64,000 bases of DNA from Gymnopus androsaceus JB14 (lineage: Eukaryota; Basidiomycota; Agaricomycetes; Agaricales; Omphalotaceae). The position numbers and the translations under genes were made by a program. Position 1 is the stretch's first letter, and every line of letters begins with the position of its first letter. The notes under the pieces were generated by a model. That model was not told the origin of the DNA. It saw nothing but the letters and a program-made list of their open reading frames with translations, and ran no database searches. Below are positions 11,458 to 23,127 of this stretch, in pieces. Location of the stretch: positions 1 to 64,000 of the forward strand of contig ML769631.1 of the NCBI GenBank assembly GCA_009733575.1, given 5' to 3'.

Positions 11458-12548
11458 GCGAGGCAATAATCATACTGCCATCAGTAGACTTTTGCAGGTG
11501 ATAAAGCTATGAGATTTTCCTTTTTTATCCCGCAAAAATTTTGATTCCCCTTTGTTTCAATTTTCTTTTGAGTGCGGAAAAGTTCAAAATATTGCAGGAC
11601 AAAGAACACTTATGGTATCATGATTGTTGCATCGCAAATCAATGTTATTTCATGATCTAATTCTAATAAATATAAATACATTCATTGTTCAGTTTATCAT
11701 AAATTTTGTTGTATGACATTTTTTAGGCCAACTGCAGGTCAGGAGATCATTACAGTCAATAATTCTCTCATCCTTTTTCATTCATCTTGCATTTGAACTG
11801 TTTGTTAGACGCAATATGGTCCCCGGTAGGATCAGAGATTGTCAGCGCTTCATGCATTACAATGCATCTGAAATGGTAAATGATTTGTTATATATTGCAA
11901 GTCAAATCATTCCGAGTGAAATATTTCCTTTCAGGTGTATTTTCAGACAATATAAAAATTTGTGTGAATAATCATATTTCAGAACAACTGAAAAGCCACA
12001 AATGAATGTGGTTGAGGTTTTTCAGTTATTCTGAAAGGTGATTGTTCATATAACTTTTTATATTTTCTGAAAATACACCTGAAAGGAAATATTTCACTCG
12101 GAATGATTTGACTTGCAATATATAACAAATCATTTACCATTTCAGGAGCTCAGATATACTATAATTTAGGCCCTTCTTCAGTTTATCTAAATAATGTACT
12201 GATATGTATATTTTTACTCAACAAGACCATTTGACTGAATAATCAAATTTCACTCAAATTTTCACTCATAAGTGATTTTTGACATGAAATTTTATAAATT
12301 AGCTAGTCTTTTGTTTGAGCGGATTTTTTTGCACTTTCAGTGTGATATTTACATGGAGCCAGAATCCAGGGCTTTTCAGTCCCCACTAATTACATTTTGA
12401 TATATATAATATCTGTCTTGCAAATCCTGGATCTTTTTTCAAAAGTGTCAAACATGTGGACAATTTTTTGACCCACTGATATCTTCCCTGGAGATTTTAT
12501 ACCTTCTCTTCCTGAATTTGAAAAAAAAGCTGCATCAGGCATGGAAAA
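11458..12548. other. Intergenic, no gene
   Basis: AT-rich DNA between the solo LTR and the 3' end of the NLR gene. Apart from the inverted repeat at 11868-12145, I see no feature. Confidence 0.5.
11868..12145. repeat. Foldback inverted repeat, 278 bp
   Basis: The left arm starts CTGAAATGGTAAATGATTTG and the right arm ends with its exact reverse complement at 12145. Pairing continues over about 120 bp per arm with few mismatches and a short central loop near 11995-12020. Transcribed, it would form a long near-perfect hairpin. No clear target duplication was seen. Confidence 0.85.
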
Positions 12549-13109
12549 TCATTGAAGGTATGTACTTACCAGTGTAGCCACTGTACCAGTGAAACATTGG
12601 ATCCATTCCTCACCATGAACAAAATTACTGAGATCAAGACAAACAGGTTGTTCTGTGGAAATTAAGACTTGCATAGATGGAAACATTAGTCTGCTTCGAT
12701 ATTGTGGAGGCATCCAGAGGAACAGAGATGAGTCTGAACCACAAAGCCAGCCATTGGGATGGAGAAAAAGTTCTTGAAATGGGGGATGGCTGTGCAAATG
12801 ATGATGTTGAGAGTGCCAGGGACACAGGGATAGTTGAAACTTGGCAGAAGAAACATTGGGATCTTTGGTTTTAGAGGAACCTGGTATATTGCCTTTCTCA
12901 GCATTCCAGATGCTTCCTGTTTTTTCACCCGAACCAGAGACAACTCTTTTTCGATCTGGGGAAAAGGTCACAGAGTGACTATAATCTGAATTTCCCTCAG
13001 GCAGCTGGCCAACGGGTTCACCTGTCTTTGAATTCCAGATGTTCACTATTTGGTCTTTAGAACCTGAGAAAAATCTCTTTACATCTGGAAAAAGGGTTAC
13101 AGACTGCAC
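12549..13109 (-). pseudogene. Frameshifted 3' end of the NLR (WD repeats 15-16 and tail)
   Basis: In a different frame from the main WD exon, this segment encodes two further, more diverged WD repeats (SVTLFPDVKRFFSGSKDQ and SVTFSPDRKRVVSGSGEKT). A non-repeat tail follows, with GWLCGSDSSLFLWMPPQYR and a later LDLSNFVHGEEW. Tails of this type (a surface-exposed W-x-P-P segment followed by LDF..F.FG..W) are common after the WD repeats of Agaricomycete NACHT-WD40 proteins. The tail itself also changes frame around 12790. It was probably once the C-terminus of the gene upstream and is now cut off. Confidence 0.7.
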
Positions 13110-16100
13110 CCAGTCATGATGTCCTTCAGTGGCTGGCCAACTGGTTCTCCAGTTTCAGCATTCCAGATCCTCACTGTTTCGTCATCAGAACCTGAGACAA
13201 TTCTCTTTCCATCTGGAGAAAAGGCGATAGACCGCACCACATTGTAATGTCCCTCAAGTGGCTGGCCAACTGGTTCCCCAGTTTCTGCATTCCAGATTCT
13301 CAATGTTTCATCATGAGAGCATGAGACAATTCTATTTCCATCTGGAGAAAAGGCAACAGATTGCACCGAGTTATAATGTCCTTCAAGTGGCTGGCCGACT
13401 GGTTCCCCAGTTTTAGCATTCCAGATTCTCACTGTTTTGTCATCAGAACCTGAGACAACTCTCTTTCCATCTGGAGAAAAGGCAACAGATTGCACCCATT
13501 CATAATGTCCTTCAAGTGGCTGGCCAACTGGTTCCCCAGTTTCAGCATTCCAGATTCTCACTGTGTTGTCATAAGAACCTGAGACAATTCTCTTTCCATC
13601 TGGAGAAAAGGCAACAGACCGCACCACATTGTAATGTCCCTCAAGTGGCTGGCCAACTGGTTCCCCAGTTTCTGCATTCCAGATTCTCACTGTTTTGTCA
13701 TCAGAACCTGAGACAATTCTCTTTCCATCTGGAGAAAAGGCAACAGACTGCACCCAGTCATAATGGCCTTCAAGTGGCTGGCTAGCTGGTTCCCCAGTTT
13801 CAGCATTCCAGATTCTCACTGTTTTGTCATGAGAACCTGAGACAATTCTCTTTCCATCGAGAGAAAAGGCAATAGACCGCACCACATTGTAATGTCCCTT
13901 AAGTGCCTGGCCAACTGGTTCCCCAGTTTCAGCATTCCAGATTCTCAATGTTTCATCATGAGAGCCTGAGACAATTCTATTTCCATCTGGAGAAAAGGCA
14001 ACAGATTGCACTGAGTTATAATGTCCTTCAAGTGGCTGGCCAACTGGTTCACCATTTTCAGCATTCCAGATTCTCACTGTTTCATCACCAGAACCCGAGA
14101 CAATTCTGTTTCCATCTGGAGAAAAGGCAACAGACTGCACCCAGTCATAATGTCCTTCAAGTGGCTTGCCAACTGGTTCCCCAGTTTCAGCATTCCAGAT
14201 TCTCACTGTTTTGTCATCAGAACCTGAGACAATTCTCTTTCCATCTGGAGAAAAGGCAACAGATCGTACCACACTGTAATGTCCTTCAAGTGGCTGGCCA
14301 ACTGGTTCCTCGGTTTCAGCGTTCCAGATTCTCACTGTTTTGTCATAAGAACCTGAGACAATTCTCTTCCCATCTGGAGAAAAGGCAACAGACCATACTA
14401 TGTTAGAATGTCCTTCAAGTGGCTGGCTGACTGGTTCCCCAGTTTCAGCATTCCAGATTCTCACTGTTTTGTCATTGGAACCTGAGATAATTCTCTTCCT
14501 ATCTGGAGAAAAGGCAACAGACCACACCACATTGTAATGTCCCTCAAGTGGCTGGCCAACTGGTTCCCCAGTTTCAGCATTCCAGATTCTCACTGTTTTG
14601 TCATGAGAACCTGAGACAATTCTCTTTCCATCTGGAGAAAAGGCAACAGACCACACTATGTTGGAATGTCTTTCAAGTGGCTGGCCAACTGGTTCCCCAG
14701 TTTCAGCATTCCAGATTCTCACTGTTTTGTCATGAGAACCTGAGACAATTCTCTTCCCATCTGCAGAAAAGGCAACAGACCGCACCACATTGTAATGTCC
14801 CTCAAGTGGCTGGCCAACTGGTTCCCCAGTTTCGGCATTCCAGATTCTCACCGTTTTGTCACAAGAACCTGAGACAAGCCTCTTTCCACCTGGTGCAAAA
14901 GCAATTGAATTAACTGTAGATGTATGTCCTGTGAGTATTGCTTGCAAATTTGCCCAGCGCACATCCTGCCCATTACATATCTCTGGTAGATTTTTGAATT
15001 TTTTAAAATATATATGCTGTATTATTGATGTTTTTGGAGTAAAGGGAAGAGCAGAGAGATATAAATGTGGTGTGCAATCCCTCAAAATCTTTCCAAATAC
15101 CCGGGCAAACTGAGTTGTTTCAAAACAAAGTTTTTTGAGAATAGACAGATTCGAAAAGCCATCATGCTGCACACTTGGTCAGAACTTAAACCCTTGCATA
15201 CTCTGAGTAACATACCTTTGTAGAAGATATCCATGAAATGACATTATCCATAGCTTCAGAAATCACATTGTATTTGTTCAGCAGACTAAGCACTTCCAGC
15301 CAAAACAGAAGAAAGTTATTGAAGAACTTGCTTAGCAAGGAAATATAATTTTCATTTGGCCTAGTACTAGCAAGATGTGCACTCCAAAAACTGCAAGCAT
15401 ATTGAAGTACCAGGGAGATATTGGCTCTTATTATTTCTGAAAGGTTTGTTACTTCCAAGTTCAATACATGTGAGCTCTTCAAATTGCACATATTGAAGTG
15501 AAGTTCCTCTGTCATGAGCTTAAGACTGCCTATTGCGTTAATCTGATTTCCCTGCTCCAGATTGATATAATATTCTCGACTTCTTTTTTTATCCAAGAGA
15601 AAATCACGGACAGATGTATGAACAGGGTAGACAGGAACATTCTTTTGGTGCACACCCACTAAGAGAGCACCATGTGCTGGAATTACAGTATCTTCTGTTG
15701 GCTCCTCCTCATTTCCAGTAATGTGCTGGAAATATGCAAGCTGTAACACTGCCAAGGATTCTTGTGAAAGTGGCTCATATGCTGATAAAGCCTGAGACAT
15801 TACTGTTTTGTATCCTTCCATGGCATCTTTATCATCAGGCCTAAAGATACTTTCAAGAATAGCCTTGTATAGTTTGTCAAGAGGCTGAAGGTCATGAGCA
15901 TTGGGGGCAAGAGCAATAAACCGCTTAAACTCATGGCGTATATTGACACCAGGCCGCAATTTTCCACAGAGAGCCTCACAGACAGTGTACGCCCATTGAA
16001 AATACCCTTCAGCATTCCTGCCAATTTCAGCACATTGGCTCTCAGTCAGATCTTTCTTTTGTATTGATTTTCTCATTTTGTGGTGGACATAAGCCTGAAT

Positions 16101-16928
16101 GTCATCTCCAGTTCCCTGTAAATCCTCCATGGCTTTACTTCTGATTTTAGATTCAAAATCAGTTAGAAGATCCAGAATATAATCCTCTGTTCTAGATGTA
16201 ACTAGGACCCGGTAGTTCCATGGGAGACTGGAAACTTGATTAATTAAAATGGAGAGCAATTTTTCTCTGTGCCCTTGAGCAAGAGCAGACTCATCAAGAG
16301 CATCAAAGATAATCACCACTGGCAATGACTGTGTCAAGCCATGAGCCATATTGGCTGGTTTCTCAATCAGATTATCCCAAAAATCCTCAATGGTGCTACT
16401 CAAGATTTGTGGTTTACTCTCAAGAATTTTCAGGAGGCTCTGTAAAAAGTTTGTGTTGCACAGGCCCAAATAAAAAGCAATAGTCTTCAAAGCTTGGCCT
16501 GGGGTCCGATGTTCAACCAAGGAACGGTTGAAGCAAAAGAATGCTCCAAGGCAGTTCTGTTCCTCCATTTGTCTCCCAATGGTGTGGCTGATAGCAGATT
16601 TTCCAGTTCCAGCAGCACCATGGAGAAGAAAGAGCTGTGGAGTATCTTCTTCACCAAATATCCAGTCATTTATCTCTTTAATGATCTGCATCCTGGTCCC
16701 TGGCAAACACAGTCTCTCAGTGGAGATATGAGCATCCAAGGTAGGGCTTAGCACTGCCTTCAGTTCTTTTTTTAGGTCAACTGCACAAGCTGTCAGAGAA
16801 TAAAACTCGGTAAATAATTACTCACCTTGTGTGTTTGAGTTGTGATAGTGATGGTTATTCTGATCTCCTTGGATGCTATAAAATTCACCTTGAGCGTTGA
16901 ATTCACGAGCATTGGGAAAGAAGGCCAT
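13097..16928 (-). CDS. NACHT-WD40 NLR (HET-E/HNWD-like), 14 WD repeats
   Basis: STAND-type receptor of the fungal NLR class, which in filamentous fungi acts in non-self recognition and regulated cell death. Three exons join in frame. Exon 1 (16928-16826) starts MAFFPNAREFNAQGEF. Exon 2 (16780-15216) carries the NACHT domain with P-loop GAAGTGKS, Walker B VVIIFDALDE and RVLVTSR. Exon 3 (15166-13097) carries the WD repeats; the donor after WISSTK and the acceptor before HDGFSN are canonical. The predicted length is about 1245 residues. Fourteen 43-residue WD repeats follow one another, nearly identical except at a few positions. The reading frame ends at 13097 because one A is missing near 13131 (CTTCAGTGG instead of CTTCAAGTGG), so two decayed repeats and a tail are lost. 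No N-terminal HET or lipase effector domain is present. Confidence 0.9.
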
Positions 16929-19065
16929 GGTGGTTGAAGATCAAGAATGAGCTGTCACGCGGTCACCGATCACTGGGATCAAAAATAGATGTTGAAGGGC
17001 AGATTGATATGGGCAAGATATGTAGCAAATTCCTAGGCTCCCAACTAAGTATTGAGAGTTCTTGTTGAATCTGTCAATAGGTAGAGCGCGTCACTAGTTT
17101 GAACACTATGTCATTTTTTTTTATCACCACGAGGCCAGTTGTTCGATTCGGCTCGCGGGAATGCAGGATGCAGTCATTGTTTCATGTTTTATCTCTCGAT
17201 TTTTGAACGACGGAAAACTTGCTTGCTTAGAAATCGGTCTTAGAGCATCACCTGCAGACAAAGCAAAAATGCGAGCTTGAATCATCCCCGTTGGAGGAGA
17301 AGCTTTTTGAGTTCTAAGTACGCCTGACGCGTCGCGCAAACAGTGCGATCCCCAAGGCCCTCATAGTATGCATGTATACGAAGTTACCATCAAGTCGCGA
17401 CAAGCAAATGTCGAATGACAGGAAAAGAATGTTTACATTTCGAGATAACCAATAACCCAGAACATATACCGATACCGCTGCAACTAAACGAATGTACTTG
17501 TTTATTTGACTGCAACGTATATGGATGGGTACTTTATGTGATAAATGAATGCGCCACAGAGAAAACAAAACTAGTCGACGATGTGGAGATCGGACGAGAG
17601 AAGAAGCCAGGGGAATATGAAGGGTATATATACGGATGAGAACTTTGTCAAATCGACGTGAATGCTATTATTGAGGTTGTTTAGAAAATTGAGTGACGGA
17701 GCGAATAACGCTTGAAGAAGTCAAGCAGTGAGGATGAAGGCGAGGGAGCAAGCAGGGGAGGTAAGGGGACTCGGCTAAAGTGAGCATGGAAAAGAATGAG
17801 AGAAGAAGCATGAGATAACACAAAAAAGATGTAGCAAAGCATAACTTTAAGTCGCATACCAATGAACATGGAGGGCACGAAACGTAGAAAACAATGACAC
17901 CGGCGGCGGAGAACCGAGACTCGAAACACAACACACGACAGAAAAAAACAAAACCTCGCCGTGGCGTGGAGCCGAATTCAACCAAGATACACCGCTATCT
18001 CTCCAATCATCCGACCACACTTCTCCCCCGCGGGTACGGGAAAGGACAGAGGACCAGAGGTGCAAGAGGTATGTATGAGAGGCGCGAGAGAAGCCATTCA
18101 ATGCAGAGCTTTGAGACGAGGATAGCGGATGGTGCGAAGACGTGGGAAGGGGTTGATGTTGTCAGTGAGTAACAGACAGAGAGGGAGGACTGACGCCGAA
18201 GTTCAGGTACACTTAACGATGAAGTCATACCCAATAGGAAGAACCTCCTCCCTATCCCGTGCGTGCGCGTTCAAATGGTATCGACGCTCGCGGGATTCAC
18301 GGAGCTACAACCTTTCCTACGCCGTCCAGGTATCATACACCTCGTCCAAGGAAATCACTATCTGGATCCAAATCGCGGATGTATCTGAGTGCAGTGAAGG
18401 GGATGTTATCACGGGGATTTCGTCGGGTGTTCGTACTCGCGTTCGCAGATGAGCAGTGACTACGCGTATGCTAACTACGGAACTATATACAACCTACTCT
18501 GGCACGATCCCCCTACTCCAACGGGGGTGAAGAAGGAAGAGGATGAATCATAAAGGATACAAACGGAAAACTACCCTCGTGAAAGAATCGTAATTCTTCG
18601 GACCCCACACAACCGAATCCTCTCCTTGCATCCAGCATTCAGTCATTCGGGGTCTTGTTTCGTCATTACTGAATGATTGGTACCCTCCAGCATAGGTGTA
18701 GTATTATCAAACCTGCTGTAGTACCACGGCTGTATAAAATCGCTTCTATTATGAGAAACGTTGTGACGAGCTTCTACGACTTGGGAGACGCTGCTGCCTC
18801 GCTTTATACAGCTCCTCCAATTCCTCCTTCGATAATAACGGTAAAGAAGGGTAACGAATGGGCTGCAGGTTGAAGCTTCGTGTGGGTCCCTCCTCCCATA
18901 GTACATACTAGCTTCTTGGAGTTCAACGGCAGCCTAACCAACTTGAACACTCTCCACCGTCATATGATCTTGTAATCGGAGATAGCAATAATATGTTGGT
19001 AGATAACGGTTGGATGCAGTAGAGAGGTGCGAGGGAGCCCGGAGATAGAAAGGCGTCGCTCTAGG
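16929..19065. other. Intergenic, no supported gene
   Basis: Holds the NLR promoter at its left end. Short ORFs on both strands show no family resemblance and no consistent splice structure. A B-box-like motif near 17150 was examined for a tRNA and rejected. Confidence 0.4.
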
Positions 19066-19947
19066 TTACAGCGTCAGGTTGTATTCGTATTCTCCGCTCG
19101 TACTCTGAGCCATCCAAAGGACTGCGGCTGAAACCATGAGAAGAAAGCTTTGGATGACGTTGGCGTAGCCATAGTACTTGAACATTTCTGCGTAGTCGCT
19201 GAGGACGTATTTCAGTACTAGGACGGTCTAGAGGGCGGAAATCGTTAAAACGCCAAGAAATTCTGAGCGCAATATAAATACACACCACGCTGCCAGCCAG
19301 ACCACCAGCCATCAAGGCAAGCCCTATGAACAAGAAGAGTCTTGCTCTCCAGACAGCTCTCGAGTCACCAAAGCCCTCATCGCCTTTGATACGGTCCTTG
19401 TCGATGAGATTAACGACAAGATAGCCCAGTAATGAGCAAATGCCTGGAACCCAGTCGACAAAACCAACGTGTACAGGTGGGTCTTCACCCCATGGAACAC
19501 GAGCGTGTGCTGAATATACAGCAGAGTCGAAAAATGTCCAGTTTCCGATTGCCAAACTAGATTGAAATTATCAGCAAATGCTGGATTATAGAATGGAATT
19601 AAACGAACCAAAGCTCCAGCAAGGTATACTCCAACTGTTCGATGATATTTTCCAAGATGGAAGTCCGGGAAAGGGTTCAGACAAACTCTACGAGGATCGT
19701 AATTGGACCTTGGAAGAGACATATTTCTTTCTAGATCGCTCCAATAATCCTTTGTCGGTGGTGATGGTGACGGTGGTAAGAGAGAAAGGGGGCCAGTTAC
19801 ACAGGAGCTCCGGTGAGGTTTGCCGGTCGGCTCGTCCGACGAATCAAATTCTTCGTCGTGAATTTCTACTTGAGTGTGCACTTCAACTTGGATCACCACT
19901 GGAGAGGTGAAGCTGGTAAAACTGGGGGCGTCTCGAAAAATGGACAT
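19066..19947 (-). CDS. Vps68/TMEM50-like (UPF0220) membrane protein
   Basis: Small four-helix membrane protein of the UPF0220 family. The yeast member Vps68 works in late-endosome-to-vacuole sorting. Exon 1 (19947-19609) starts MSIFRDAPSF, has an acidic Ser/Pro-rich N-terminus and ends GVYLAGAL. Exon 2 (19556-19286) contains GNWTFFDSAVYSAH, VGFVDWVPGICSLLGYLVVN and LFLFIGLALMAGGLAGSV. Exon 3 (19227-19066) reads TVLVLKYVLSDYAEMFKYYG and ends YEYNLTL, the family's very conserved C-terminus. The exon 2-3 junction is perfect. The exon 1-2 junction (GTTCGT...CTAG, 52 bp) leaves the frame one base out, with an extra G in TTTGGCAATC, so there is either an odd splice site, a base error or a frameshift. 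The N-terminus is longer than usual. Confidence 0.85.
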
Positions 19948-22900
19948 TGGTTGTATCACAAGGTGAGTTTGCTTGTTTATGTATGAGTTTTGGTAGCACG
20001 GAAACTTCCTGATTCAGATCGCTGCCACGGAGGTAGCGTAAGAATTATTGTCTGATTGAACGATTCAGCGAATGAATTTGAGCGGCAGCTGGCTCGTTCC
20101 GTTTGTTTATGAGGGGCTCTTGCGGATATAGAGCTTTCCACATTCCTTATTAAGACCCCAATGCTGTAGAGAAGAACAAACGGTCGGATAAATGGACATT
20201 TCCGAATACTTAAATAACGTGTTCCGCAACTTTGAAAACGTTAATCGTGTCACTGACTAGTACAGAGCATGTTCCATTTGGGCTCCAGTATCGATGTGGG
20301 TTTTCTCGAACTTCCAATTTCTCAGCTCGAGCGTTTTCTATTCCTAGAAACAAAGTGACAATTCAAGCTGTCAAGCCCGTTGCATCCATATTCCGGTCGT
20401 TCTAACTTGATCCGGAAGGGCACAAATGGTCATGTCCGAGCAGTTCGACCTCCTCCAAGTTTCTTCCCAATTTCGGAAACACTAACTGCGTTTTTGGCAT
20501 GCTGATGCTTCGGAGTCTCTGTCTTGAAGTTTCAATTTCCCAGCATTTGCTATTCAAACTTACCAATGTACATGCTTTCCGTGGGCTTGTATCCTTTCTT
20601 TTCGCATGTGGCTACTTCGGAGAATCACCATCCTTTGCGGTGTTCAGAACAAGACACCGGCTCTGCGGCATTCAAAGACAAGTCCAGGAAGGAAGGAGCT
20701 CGATGTGAGTATCGATGGGACGGGCGAGCTTGCAACTAGCCCGCGACGCCGTTGCTGTGTTCCAACATGGAAATCATACTATACACTAGAGGCAATTAAT
20801 TCAAGTATTTGTAAGTATCACAATTATCCATACTCACTCTTATTTAGTCTGTGTTCTAGCTCATAACATATATAGGCGGTTCAAACAACATCAAGATTTC
20901 AAACACCCATTTTGCGAATAATGAATAAGTGGCACATGTCAAGGCAAGGTATGCAACATAGTAGGCATCGTCCTATGGCTTTGAGGCTTAATGTATAGAT
21001 GCCTTCGACGGACCGGTTCCACCTCTATCATCCGCGTATATTCCTGTCCACTGCTTTCTGAGAGTCTTCTAGGTCAGATGCACTTGAGGCAGATAACAAG
21101 GTATGATTATCGGGCAAGGCCACATTCGAACACCAGGAGGTAAGCAACAATTGAGGTCACTGAACCACGTACGCATTGTCAAGATTTTCGCTGGTAGGCG
21201 GCGGGACGAAGGTTTACAGAGAGCAGAATCAAAGAAAGACATTCTCTTTTCACTCCGGCCAAAGTGGAAAATATCTCCAAAAATCCAAAATTAACTTAGT
21301 TGCAAGCATGATGCGGTGCTAGCAGGACACGTATTTTCTTTTCTTATTGCACGCTCTATTCCGATGCATCTGCGGTGCTGGCAATCATCGTACTGAATTT
21401 AACGGGCTTCTGGTCGAGGATGCACCGATATCCTTCATCACCGCCAAATTTCATCGCACTGAACTGAACGGGTTTCTGGTCGAGGATGCACATGCACGGT
21501 GCGGTACTAGTCCCTTTGTTGCCGAGAATTTTACTTACTAAACTGATGGTCTATCGGCTTTGCTCATCGTAGGTGTCTGCAAGCCGCTAGTATTATCAAC
21601 AAGTTGGAACTTACTCCTTGTGCATATCGATACTGTTGGCACCGACGTCCCTTGATGGAAATGACGTAGGTCAACCCATCACTGCAACCACTTAAATATT
21701 GTTGAATCGGATTTTGGACCTGGACATCCCCTGGAAGTACATGTGTACGGTCTTGTTAGGCCTCGAGTTCTACTTTGTCCACAATTAGCCCAATGGAAAT
21801 AATCCACCAATGGCCATCGTTCACCCACCTCGGAGTCATACATGATAGATCCCAACTATCGCTTGTGCTTGAAAACGCTGCACTAGCAATGTAACGAAGT
21901 AGGTGCACAAGCTCAATTGAATTGAGAGAAATGAAATATTTTTTCTCTCCGAGGAAAATCATTAAAGTCAATGAAAACATCTTCGTCATAACACAGCTGA
22001 ATAGATTGACGTCGGAGATGATCGACCGTCTCGAATACGTGACGCGACCTACGTCGAGACTTGCATCAAGAATTGGTTGGGCTCATGTGGGATTATTCGA
22101 ATTCGTAGGCAGCACAGAATTCGTGGGTGCAGACGTGCCAACCCAGTCGTAAATGGCTGAAAATCAGTGCCCTACACGTCAGTATTAAGCAGTAAGTATC
22201 TCCGAACTCGAGTGAGATTAGAGCTGGAGGTAGGTCGTTCGAAGAGCCCCACACGGGCTTCACGAGCGCAGGTCGCTTAGAGATATTTCAGCTTAGTATA
22301 AGTCGACGAGGCCACGGTCTTCCTTTCGAAAATTGAAAACTCCCGCTCTTTCAGTGATGGAAATATGATGGGCGCCTAACGAACGAGACTCGGAGCGCCG
22401 AAAGCAAACCACGTGGACTGTGCGGCATATTCTCTTTCTCGTCCGCGATCAGCACGAGCTCTGCAAGTCGTTGACTCATTCCAGCTATTGCTTGTCAAGA
22501 ATTTCAGCTTGACACGACCTAATTCGACCGAATCTCGACCGAATCTCCTAGCACGGTCAATCAATGCCTGCTTATAAGGAAGCTTTGAATTCCCTGTTAA
22601 CGGAGATGACTTTAATCGACTCATCAAATTGCGGAAATGTACATCATAGAAGCTTCAAATCATCAAGGGTCAAGTATCACTCGTTCCAAAGCGTTTTTCA
22701 GAGCTCGGGAGGCGGCTAGATTTCTGTTAAGCTTTTTACATCGTTTGGCTCATTTCATGGCTCTGGGCTGAGCTACTTACGCGTTTGAGGCGCGATAAAT
22801 CCTTTTATCTTGCTTTATTCCGCTTTACACAGGAACAGCAAAAGTCCTAGCACGCACTTCGAAGGTCAGACTCCCGCCATTCGTTAGAGACGACCCAATG

Positions 22901-23127
22901 TTTGACATGTAGGCCACCTTTGCCCGCTCATTATCGTATTAGGACCTCCGACGCAACATCATTGATCGACCGAAACCTTTTTTGCAAGGTTAACCTGCTT
23001 GTTAACTTAACCCTTGGTCATAAACGACGGTTTGTGACACGGCTTACAATCACCTACGCTATGTGGTGGAGGTATATAAGCTCTTCAATATGTTGGCTTT
23101 CCGACACAAAAACACTTTGAACACTCG
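19948..23127. other. Intergenic, no supported gene
   Basis: About 3.2 kb with only short, unassignable ORFs. A roughly 70-bp imperfect direct duplication is visible at 21380-21430 and 21450-21500, sharing GGTCGAGGATGCA. The right end is the promoter of the Zn2Cys6 gene. Confidence 0.4.

Noticed and set aside
13516..14913. Long plus-strand open frames with a repeating AGQLVPQFQHSRFS pattern
   Set aside because: They are the antisense shadow of the NLR WD repeats and follow the same 129-bp period.
17080..17160. tRNA-like A-box (GGTAGAGCGC) and B-box (TTCGATTC) motifs
   Set aside because: The 3' acceptor strand CGCGGGA has no matching 5' strand and the D-stem does not pair, so no cloverleaf forms.
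18643..18906. Overlapping ORFs on both strands near 18.7 kb
   Set aside because: Short, mutually antisense and without recognisable motifs.
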